NCBI GenBank assembly: GCA_934045905.1
Contig: OW203763.1
Span: 23,735,108-23,799,107 of the forward strand
Source: Leuctra nigra
Taxonomy: Eukaryota > Arthropoda > Insecta > Plecoptera > Leuctridae
DNA: 64,000 bases
Direction: 5' to 3'
Of this stretch, positions 14,991-27,100 are shown one piece after another. How positions within the stretch are numbered: the stretch's first letter is position 1; each line of letters opens with the position of its first letter. A model generated the notes under the pieces. It made no database searches. It saw only the letters and a program-made list of their open reading frames with translations, and was not told where the DNA came from. The translations under genes were made by a program, and so were the position numbers.

Positions 14991-14991
14991 G

Positions 14992-15136
14992 AAAAAGATC
15001 CGTACCCAGTGGATGCACTGCCAACCTGCAATCATGCACTGTCTGTGTGCCAACAAGAAAGAAAGTGCATCAAACTCTTCGAAGATTTCAAGTCCAACTG
15101 TAAAGTCCGCGACGGCAAATGTCGCATGGATGACAG
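14992..15136 (+). CDS. Gfrl: Gfrl exon: first half of GFR domain 1
   Basis: The acceptor is a pyrimidine-rich tract ending in TTTTACAG and the donor is CAG|GTAAAT. The exon opens with two bases of a split codon, so at least one upstream coding exon must exist. Cysteines in CNHALSVCQQERKC and two further ones match the start of a GFR-alpha-type domain. Confidence 0.85.
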
Positions 15137-18100
15137 GTAAATAACTCTGGACGCTTCATTCGAGGCATTGAAACAGATGATGCCTGTTAGAGTTTGTGTG
15201 ATAGCGGTGTGATTGACCAATACTTGCCCACCTTTCTTAACCCGTGGCCATTACTCTATTTCACGGCAAAGGATTACAATAGAATGGCGCCTTAATTGGC
15301 TGACCATTCCTAGCAGACGTAACAAATTACTTTTTTACAGTTGCCAATCCGTTTTCCATTCCATTCCTGCAGTAACCGGTTGATCACCGTTAGAGCCAGG
15401 TTCGGGTTAACCATTCGTCAACGCAGTCCTAAACCAATGCTCGCGCTGGCAAGAAAGTGTCACGTCGGAGAATCCCGCTGAAAACCATCAATTAGTATGA
15501 AAAGTCGTGGTTAAATGTGGTCAGTTAAAACCCGATTGTGTCGTTTTGCGCGGATGACAGTCTCCTTTGCGACGGGCTTGTTGAAAGGAACACAACGCGC
15601 CTACTGATGGGATTCAGATGGAGGAGTATAGGGTTAGTTTTGTACACTCTGAAATGACATCAGGTTAATCCCGGTGATAGCTGTCCACATGTTGGCTCGA
15701 GTCCTAGCCGCTGTTTGACATTCTCTCGCCGGATGTCGCTTCCTACTGGACTCTAATCAGTGTTCTAACAAAGTGGTGTCGAAAGCATAGACGTGTAATA
15801 CGGGACTGCTTAAGCACTGGGCTTACTGCATGCCGAGTGCTGCGTACAATACTGATTATAAATTATATTATGAATAAAACATGATAAGCAATACTTGTGT
15901 TTCACTTTGTGTACGCGAGAGAGCGCGGGGTTGGAAGTTTGTATTACGGTCGAGCATAAAAAGAGTTCAAATGGCGGCGAATACATTGTATACGCTCTGT
16001 CTAGCATGCGTATAATTATTCATCGAGGTCAACAAGATTGCGTGACCGTTGGTCACAATACACACTTTTAATTATTCGTTAAGAGTGGAACGAATCTTAA
16101 GAGCCCTTTGAAAAAGATGACCAACATTCATACGGTAAAGTTTCGTCTCGAATGACGGATGGCGGGCGTCTAGGCGGTCATGTCCTCGAACCGCCTGATG
16201 GTGTGAGGTGTTTAGACCGCGTGATGTGTGCAACACTCGAACTCCGTCAGGTCACCGATAGGGCACATTACTCGGATAATGATATATGGCTGGTTTATAA
16301 GTAGTGGCCACAAGAACAATTCCCTTCATGGCATTACCGATACCATCTTAATTGACCTCTTACGTGTTCCAGAGGCACTTGGAGAGGAAATACCGTGCCT
16401 TTTCGACTGAACACACGAACAATTGGAAGAATTGCTTTTGAATAAGTCTAGCTAGTTTTACAAGTGTATGATGTTTACAGTAAATGTTTCTGATGTAGGG
16501 ACCTGTGCCATGACGCTTGGACGAAGCTCAGGCTCTCGCCAATGTTTGGTTGTATCTGTCCGAACAACCATATGAAGCGTCGATGTGATAGGATATTTAG
16601 CATGGTCAATCACAACCCCTGTGTCGGTAAGTACTTCTAGTAATAACATAAATACAGACAAGTATTCATTTAGTTAACTAAGTGAAATCATAATTATTCA
16701 TACCTGCTGTCAAACTGAAGAAGCATAGATATTCTATAGCATAACTTAATTGTAAAGTTAGTGATATAATGTAAGGTTCTACTTCGCCAAATCCATGGTG
16801 ACATTTTGTAATCATAAAATCACTAATTCCTTGAGACTCTGTTGAAGTTGTTGAAAGAACGAAGTGTCTCATTGTGAATCCACATGTGAAGCTAACACAT
16901 GGCAGTGTTCTAATATCCTTATCTTATCCCAACGGTGTTTCAATTTCTCTCTTCACTTTAAAGCAAAGCATGCGGCAACTTTCTACCATTCGGCATCGAG
17001 ATGCATTTGAGCACTTCATTGAATTCTCGCAAACTTGAAACACTGCAACTGTTCACCCTTTTCATCGAATTACTTTCTTTTGATTTAAAGTTGGATGAAT
17101 ATTTCATATTACGTAATATCTTTCACACGTCATGTTTCACGATATTTCTTATTCTATTTTAAAATCTTGCATTTCACTTTTAATGTCGAGAAAGCACTAG
17201 AAAGCACTCACATAAGTTCACAATGAATTCATGCATGCATCACGGTGAAGTGATCGCAATAACAAATACAAAAATGTAGAATTTAGTCAGTGAATAGCAT
17301 GAAATACTGACATCAGACGCGTTGTACACTTTGAAAACACTCTTTGATATATCCCATCCAGTTCAATCAGTGAAACGTTGTTTTAATTTCTTCTTATGCA
17401 ATCCTTTATGAAAGTTAATTAATAATTAATTACCGAACTCTCGAGCCTGTCTTGCTCTGTTCTTCTACTCTGTATGGAGCAGGGGTGAAGAGGAGTAGTG
17501 TAGCTTTATTGCCAGTGATAAGTGGGAAATTGTACGGTACCCCAAATTAAATCTACTAAATAGATAGCATTAGGTACGAGTAGCCAATTACTTAAGTTAC
17601 AACATACAGTCGCTCTTAGAAAGGGAACGTAATTTTATGACGATTTTTCAATTAAATTTCCGCGATTGTTAGATTGTCTTTTGGGTTGTGAAGGGGTTTG
17701 ACTGTATGCACCGTACTTGACGCACCCTATACTGCGCACTGCATGATAACTGAAACCTCACAGTCACATGACTATTAGTTTGCAAGTTAGCTGTCTCATG
17801 TATGTTACCTTCTTGGATACAAGACACTCATTAGTGCGCGATGATTTGTGATGAGCACTGCACTGATTGTATCTTTCTCCTGCTGGTTTCATTTCAGACG
17901 TTCTGCCAGCAAGCCTTGATTTGTCTGGCACAGACTCTGCACTCTATCCGTATGACCGTGAGATCTGGTCACCTCACGCTACCAGCTTATATCCGTACTT
18001 TCTCTTCCCCTCTAACACTCGCCTGTCGCACTCGCAACCACCCGGCCCTGGCACGACGCACACAGACACTCAGCATCACTCCATAGAAGAGACACTCAGC

Positions 18101-21100
18101 ACTCCACTAGATTACGATGAACCCGATGGCAAACTGACTTCTTCCTATTCGGGGTCAATTTCAGTTAAGGTGATTTCTTCCTCGGGCAATACGACTACGT
18201 TTGATGGCATTGAATCACAGTTAGAGAATCCTCTAGTTGGGATAAGAGGTGCCAAACAAAAGGATAGAAACGCATTAAGACAGGAACTTCAACGGCTCGC
18301 GGCTAATGGCAACAACTCATATTACGGTGAAGACGGAGATTCGAGAGGTGCTAATAATATGCACTACGCGCCCGAGAACTCGAAAATGCATTCAAGTATG
18401 TATCGCAAGCCAACCATCTCCAAATCAATCAAATAAGTGAATGATTATTTTCTGCGTTTCGTTTACTAACCATAAGTTTTCATCACTCTCCCCGAATCAC
18501 TGGACCTTAAGGAAGCACATGCATCGGAGTGTTTTTTTAAAAGCTCGTTTCAACCAATTTACAAAACAAATAGAATGAATGCCGGTGGTGTCATGTCCAC
18601 TTCAGTTTTGTTTTTGTTAATTTCACTGGGATGTTTATGAAACCTTTTCACTGTGGTTCTGTGTATGCTAATCTTAAGCGCGATGAAGTCGTGTGTACTT
18701 GAAAAGTCCATCAGAAATAGGTCATAACCATTACTAGGTACACTTTTTAATCGGATTGGTTCTAAATAAACACTGTGCTATACTACTAAAATCCATAAGC
18801 TCCTCATCTCTCCTTCGGCCAATCAAAAAAGTGTGTTGGGTAATTTTTCAGAGAGAATACTTATATTCACTTGACCGTCTATTGAGGCAGTTGCTTCATG
18901 CACGTCTTCTGTTTGCATGTGTCTTCAGTTGATAGTTCTAGCCTCTAGCTCCGAAGTAATAGTAATATTACTCTTGCAAGTTGCACCACATTTGCTCACG
19001 CACTGCTTGAATGTACTCAGTCTATCACTCACAGCTCAGCTCTCTGGGACCATTGAGCGAGATACTATCAATAATCAGTATCAGTATCCTCCACAGGGCG
19101 TTACCGTTGCCACTCACTGCACCGGCAACGATGTGGCATGGTACAAGATAATATAGGGGTCACTTGCTCAATCATTTCACTCATATCTTGCAATTAACTC
19201 TTGTCATCGTGATTCTAATCTGTCTGAGTAAAAATTACAATAGTAGTAGAATTACAAGTAATTGGGTTAATTAAAAATAAGATGAAATTCGAGTGAATGC
19301 GTATGAAATCGCATCTATTATCGTTATGGCCACGCACCACATTTGGTCGTCAACTTTATAGTGGCTAATCACCGCACATCCTTTTGGTGTTAGCGATTGC
19401 GGCTGCGGGACGGGGGGAGGGGGGAGGGGGTTTGTAGCTAGCGCACTTGAACGTGCCTAATGCAGTGAGATAAGCTACTAAATTCCACCATTTCCTCCCC
19501 ATCACCATGCACCCTATCACCCAACATCCTCAGTTGCAAACTCTCCACCGCAGCAGATCTAGTTGCAGCCGCACCATCTTGGCCAATCTCCGACCAACCA
19601 GGATATCAGACTAATTAAAACTTTCTGGCTGTGATAAATTTTACTAACAGACAGTTGCTCGGTTCAAGTAAATAATATGGCATCTGAGAGGGAAATTAAA
19701 TTGTCATTTTAATTGCATTTTAAACTAAGTCTTTCCATTTCCTGTGTGATGGGAGAGGAAACGCTCACTTAGGATCATTAGAGTTCGTCTTTCGATAGTC
19801 GTTTTTGTGTAGGTTCCATTTTCTATTTGGCAAGGATTTCTATTCGTTGAGATGTTGGGGACTCGGGGACATAGCTGTGAACGCGTGAAGCCGAGACAGT
19901 GTTCTACACCTCCACAGGTTCAGATCCGGAGGGCGAACTGCCGCGAAACTTCAGTTTCCAAAGCACGTGCCATCTTGCATTGGATGTGTGCAATAACAAC
20001 TACAGCTGCCGTCTAGCGTTGCATCCCATCCTACACTATTGCGACGCTAGCCGCTGTCAAAGGGATTCTTGTATGGAAGCTCTGCAGAATTTCTACAGGA
20101 CAGCAGAGCTCAAGTGGAGCCTCGAAATCGCCTTCTGTTTATGCAAGTGAGTACCCATCTAGATATCTCGGACGGTCAGCTACTTGACCGTTCGCTCTCT
20201 CTCTCTCTCTCTCTCTCTCCCTCTCTCTCTATATACTTGAGACAATTTGAAACGTTGATAACTGACAATAAACTTCAATGGCTCTCCATTAGACTAACCA
20301 AGTATAACGTAATAGAACAAAGCACAGCCCTCCAATGTAAAGTTATCCTTGTGAGGCCTCGAGAATGTTGAACAATCGTGTAAAAATCAGCGTTCCTCGA
20401 TCTCTCTTCCTCTCTCTCTATCTCTCGTTGCTCCTGATGATTCCACCCTCTTCCTCCCCACACCCCGATCACCCACCTGAAGCAGCCCTAGTCTGGTCGA
20501 CTTCCAACAAGTCCATCTATGGGAATTGGACTCTAGGGAGCCATCTTGAGTTCCTACCCGACGACCAATTAAAAGTGCCCACTCACGTGGCTCACCCCAA
20601 CCTATAAATCGTTGATCCTTTTCTGGGTGTTTCGACAAGGCCACAAAGTACCTACTAGCTGTTTCCATTCTCCTGACTCTGACTCTGCCTCTAGTTCTGG
20701 CTCGAGGCCACCATGACCACCAACCTCATGACCTCAAACATCCAAAGAATCCGAGATAAAAACAACGTTGTCATTATCTCTTTGTCAGTTGAATCAATTG
20801 GGTTCAAATATCTGATTACCGCGCAGCACAAACGGTTTACTCGAGTTACGCCTGAATTTTCTATCAGCGTGTTGATTTGAAAAATGTTGGAAAACGGTCG
20901 TATTCGAAGTTCAGTTTAATATTGACCGAGTCTGGTAAAATGTTTTCGACCCCCTGTGCTAGGATTTGCCTGTCAATTGATTGGACTATGTCGTGTCTTG
21001 GAGAAATCGGGCTTAATTTTAAAGAAACCATTTTTTGTCTGAAGGAGTTTGACTGATGATATTCATACACTGGGACCGTGCATGATCCAACAGACTAGAG

Positions 21101-24100
21101 CTTTCACCAACCCTTTGTGCTTTCTCAACCTGAATACGGTGAACAAATTATCCTCACCTTATAGGCAGCTTCAGAGCTTTTTCGGCGCTATTCGAAGTTA
21201 ACTAATGGGTAATAGTGGTAATAGCCATACGAATCCCTCAATCTTCTTTTAGTTCATTCCCAATGACGTGGATAATCAATACTGACTATAACTCCTAATG
21301 TAAATTTAAAAAAATCTTTTAAACTTACTCAAACATCATTCTTAATAATGTATAATTTTTTTAAAATAAATTACCTACAGATAATTAAAAAATAATGCAA
21401 GTGTTGACATTTTTTAAATTCGCCAAAACGTGTTAAATTTAAGTTCACAGCTTTATAAAGCTTTGAAACAATACATCTAGGTACCTGAAAGTAGTAACAA
21501 AACATCCTTTAGTAAAGTATAGTAATATACTTCTAAACTAAAATATTCACAATACAAAGTGACACTCAACACTGACACTGTGTAAGCTTATACTAAAAGC
21601 ACAAGTGTATGTACTTCTATACGAGCGTGTAAATTGCATACACAGTCATTAGATCCCTGTACCCCGGGATAATAAGAGTGCACGACTCTTTACCGACAGG
21701 AGAGAGTAGATATTTCCATCATAGCGCACGACCAGATTCAGTTTCGCTTATTTCGCTGATATAAAACACCGTATGAAGCTAGTTTGATCCAAGTATATCA
21801 AACAGGGAAACATGTAGGACAACGGTACTCAAATTGCGGGATGATTTTTATCACCCGCGAGTAGTATTTACAAAACAAATTCAAGGAAATAATAGACTGA
21901 GTTTTAATTTCAGTTAAGTGAAATTCGAATATCAAAAAGAACTTCAGACTCAAAACGTGTTTCATCTCACAGAAAAGTGTACAAAAAAATATTTTAATCA
22001 AAACCAATATTAATACATTTACAAGTATTATTTTAAATGCAATAAGGAACGAATTTCAAATACCTATCTACGAAGCTGAATTACTTGTAGTTATTCTGTA
22101 TAAGGTATACCTACCTACATGAATAACTATTAGGTACTTGGTCAGTAACACTGTTTTACTTGAAACTTACGTCCGACAGGGAAAGTAATTTTGTATTATT
22201 GGTCCGGACTGCAGAAAGGTAGAGTACCTACCACTGACGTAAACAATAGTTGTGTTAGTTTTCCCAGGTAATAATCTGTGAAGATCATAACTCAACTCTT
22301 ATTATTTCATCATGTAATGGTAAATGGTATTAGGTAAATGTAACAACTTAATTTCAAAGGTATTTGAAACATGAACGTAGTGTAAAATATCGTATTAGAA
22401 ATATAGTGTTACTGATTATTTATAATGCTCGTGAATGTCGTTCTCTATTTCAAAACGGAAACAATACTTAGCAATCTTCCTAAAATAAGCTTAACGAGAA
22501 AAATAATTAATATTGGGGAGAACATTGCAGTTCACATTTAAATTTTAAAATCCGAATAATGGCGTATCAATTTTTGGAGGGCTCGGTTTTTTTTCGCTTT
22601 CCCTTGCTAGCGAAAGATCTACCAGTACTCGTTCGATCCAAAATTTCGTTTCGTGAACATAGTACAAAAAAACCGAATCCGCGTCAAGTTTTTCTTGATG
22701 TGGTACATTGACTGGACCCAAGGTGTCTATAGAAGTTGGTGACTGGACCCCTTTTAAAATCACTTCATTTGTATTCGGAATGTTTGTGGTTTCATTCTTC
22801 ATTGCAATCATTTCATTTAATCGTTGGAGACTTTTTCTATTATTAATTGCAATTCGGGTTTCAAATAATAAAGCCAAGTCCAAGTACCAGTTTTAATAAC
22901 ACATCTGACGTACTACACAGGGGTAAACATTTTATCGCAATCGGTACAGCGACAACAATAATTATTCGACCTTAGTTGAGAAGAGGATTTCGAATTCAGC
23001 ATCAGATACTGATTTTCATGACCATCTAGCTCGTCAACGTCTCAACATTGCTACTTAAATGAGATAAGTTGCCAGATTTGAGCCAGCAGCTCAACCTGTA
23101 AACAATGTTCAACAATGTAATATTTTCAAATAAGGTTGTTTGCACGTGAGGTACTTTTGCGTCTTTGCCGCCATGGTGGAAAGCTTTAGTTTGTCTAACC
23201 CTTTCGCACCCGTTTTAGAACGTTTGAATTTTTACTCCCAGAGGATTATGTTTTAAGAGGTTGTAACCCATGCAATACGAGTGTATAAGTGTTTATATTC
23301 TAATTTCACCATCATGACAATGAAATAATCATAAACTACTTATTTCGGAACCTCACTATAGGTCTAAAATTGCATTTTAGTACTTATAATACTGGTTCTT
23401 AGCATTCAGATTGTTACATTGCAGTTTTATCGCAATTTGTTGACTTGGCTTTTAGGAACTGTACCTCAAAAATGGAAATAACACTTTGTTGAAATTATTT
23501 AATTTGGAGCTGTGGCCCACTTCATCAACATACCAAACTTGTCAACAATAGAATATGACGTTTACAAGCTAGGGGGTCGTGAAAATTGTGCTTTGGGGTG
23601 GCTTTCTAATAGCTTGCACGAACTTCTTTTGTTTTATATCAGCATTGCTAAAAATTGAAGTTTTCTCCCGAGGACGGACATAATGTTGGCACGTTGACTA
23701 TTTAACTTAAAATTGTGTAAAATCGATGTATTTATGTAATGTGAGTAATTCCTTTTCGCATTCATGATTTATCTGGAGTCTACAACTGTCTACAAAGCAC
23801 AGACTCGCAGTTATTCTGAATCGTGCCATCAAGATGGTCGCCAACAATGAGATGATGTCACGTGCAAACTATGAACTACTTTCTCTAAGCAAAACCTTGT
23901 ACTTAAGCCAGATACTAAACGACTGAACCGATTGAGCTGAAATTTTTACCGCATGTGCACTTTGGCATTTCATGGTACCTTGCCCATTTTATTTTACTAG
24001 TGACGCAATTATTTTACCGGTAATGACGTCATATTTCACAAATGACTGAACCTAGTAGACCCACTAGCTCCAATGTATAAAGACGTTCATCTAGACGAGT

Positions 24101-27100
24101 TATCAATAGCAGCAATAAGCAGAATTTCCTAATTACCAAAAGCAAAAATTACGTCATAATTGTTCAAAATCTTACTAAATTCATTTTTTCATATAATATA
24201 TACATATTCAAATGGCTTATTATGGAATATAAACGTAATTAAAAATTAATTAAATGTTAGTGTTTTTAGTTTAGCCTCTATAAAAAAACGGAATTTTAGG
24301 TCAGATCGAAAACGGCTGGCTCTAGAGTAACAAAACCAGTATTGTTCTATATAATTTCATAATTTTATGGAAGTTTTCAGCATCAAGCCCATATTTTCTT
24401 ATCAACAATGTCGGAAATAACGTAATTTTTGGAAGTAATTAGCTATCAAATGCGTGCTATATTTAGCATAAATTTAACTAAAAATAGATTAATATATACC
24501 CATAAAAATACTTTGTGTAAACAGATTATATTGCCTTGTTTCCTCTCCGCAGATATGTTAAAATTTCAGTACTGATAACTAGGGACATCAAAAAAGGAGC
24601 CATAACTCAACACGAAAATTCAAAAATTATTTTTAACAATAAAAATTAATTTTGCCCATCGTTTTAGTACATTTATGTTTTATGTCTGGCCAAGAAACTT
24701 GATCAGTGCTACACAATGTCTATTTGTTTAAATTTTCGAATTCGTGTTGATTTGTCCTCCTTTTTAACTTTTCAGTACTGAAAATTGAATTGTTTATGTA
24801 TGTGGAACTTGGTTGGTATTTTTACACAGTGTATTTTATGTGGATTTCTTTTCGACGGCGCTGGTATGAGAGATAGCATCATTTTCATCCTCTTTTGGAG
24901 ATTACAGAGTGTCTGATTCGATTGCTCTGTCAGACAATACGTTCTCACTCGTAAATTTGCTTTATTTCTGAGAGATATTCTTTACATAATTGTAATGAAT
25001 TTACTTGTGAAACACTTTTATTGATTGTGGAAGTAACATTATGGTATGGTTTGAAACTGTATGAAATAAAAACGTGAATTATTGAAAATATATACATGTT
25101 TCTAATCTCGCAATACAAAAAGAATATTCTTGTGATAAAATAGTCGTCAAATAATCTTTATTCCAAATCAAAATAAAATGAGTCAAATTATTGAAAACGA
25201 GGAACGATCCAATGGACAACTGACGTCAAAACCCCGTATAAACATTTCTATACACAATGTATAATCAAGATGACACCAGTTGCTGATAACAATGCTGTTA
25301 TCAGCTCAGAGTTTGTTATTGTCAACTCTGTTTTTCCCGCCTGAATGACAGTCAATATATCAATGCAAGATTTTATATTGAAAAACATAGATTTAGGAAA
25401 TATATGAACTGTTTTCTCTTATTGTATTTGCTCTATTTTTATAATTTAAGCGTAAAACATTTAAATGAGACTTCCCTATTTAGATAAGAGGAACAAAATG
25501 AATGTAGTGGAATTGGAAGGGTTGAGATGAGGTTAGGTTGATTTGTAGAGTGATTGTTTTACATTTAATTAATATATTATTTGCATAGTTTAGAAGTTTT
25601 GTTTTATAAGATACTATAATATCAATGTCGTACGACAAAAAAACAATATACGTAAACGTGCACATCCAAGCTGCCTGCAGTCGTTCAAATTTATCGCGAG
25701 TGAGGTGTTTTGTGTTGCCCAACCCAATACAATATCCTTTATCTTTCTTAATTCTTCTAGTCGTGTCGTTTTTCTTACACGGAATTCAAGTTGCACTTAT
25801 GAAAATTAATAGTGTTCAAATGGAATTTTTGTTTCGTTTATAATTATTAAGTGTCGAAGCTTTTTAGGTGATACTAGCGCTCGGCCGTTTTAGAAAATTG
25901 AGAGAGAAAAATTGTTTCATAAGTGAGTGTAACTTTTACAGGATGTTCACATGTTTAGTCTGATTGTATTAGTAGCACTTTTTCATTTTTGCTTATTGCA
26001 TCGTTAATTAGGCGCCGGTTATTCAAAAAAAACGCGCAAAACTATGAAATTTGCGATACGATTGGAGACCAAACCCGTAAACTAATTGATCTCAAATTTT
26101 AATCATGATTAGATGAAAGACAAACTTAGGGTTATCCCTTGGCACATTTTTGAAATTTCATTTTATAAGGCGCACAGGGAGACAAGAAAATAGCTAATTT
26201 TTCACCAAAAATCCACTAATTATTACTAATTAACGAAACAAAAAATTTAAAATGTACCAAGGGATAACCCTAAGTTTGTCTTTTATCTAATCACAATTAA
26301 AATTTCAAATAATTTGGTCTACCCATTTAGTCTCCAATCGTATCGCAAAAAGTGTCTACAAAAGCAGCAAAATCGCTCGCGCATGCTGATATTAAGTCAT
26401 TTAAAGTAGGATATGTATACGATGGATCTGACGACGAAAATACATATTTCAGTTTATCTTACGTAGCAAACTACAGAATGGATGTGACGTTTATTTATAA
26501 ATGCATGCGCCAAATGAGTACAAACAATACCAAAAACAGATGTCTACATGTTGATAGATTTTAATAAACATTGATTTAATGCCACAGATTTTGGTTCTTG
26601 CAAGTCGAAATGATCACATGTTTGAGATGATGTATTCAATTATTATGCATAATATTATTCCTTAATGCAAAGATGAAAGGAAATACGGTTTGACTCGGCA
26701 CACCTTGCTCTCCTAGCAAATGCGCACTATGGCATATATTAAGTTAGTAATGATCAATGCAAACTGTAATAGTATTAAAGCAGGTTGCTACACTCCACAT
26801 CAATTGAATCAAATGTGAGTCGTTGATAGATACATTTCTGACATTCAATTGCAATCGATTGAACTCTCATTGACAATATTTTGTTTACATCCTATTTGAT
26901 TCTTTTGTATAGTGGATTATGAAGCCAACTAATCTTAAAGTTCATAACAAAATTGACTCATTCCTTTCGTAATTGAACGAAATCAAGACGATAAATTCCT
27001 GACTCGTTTTTTGACGACGATTTTACAACGCCGAGCGAGTTGACTCCTCTCGAGTTAGTTTCAAAGACGGAGACTTGACAGGCGGCTGAGGAAATGGCAA

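Larger units (their letters stand above)
1..14991. other. Gene-poor stretch upstream of the first recognised Gfrl exon
   Basis: I find no exon here that I can tie to a protein family. Open frames are short and lack matching splice phase. It holds the gap, microsatellites, MITE-like remnants and possibly the unseen 5' exon(s) of Gfrl. The first recognised exon needs one preceding base that is not T. Confidence 0.6.

Noticed and set aside
18917..19156. 79-codon plus-strand frame after the alternative Gfrl exon
   Set aside because: No acceptor in phase and it lies beyond a poly(A) signal; no recognised similarity.
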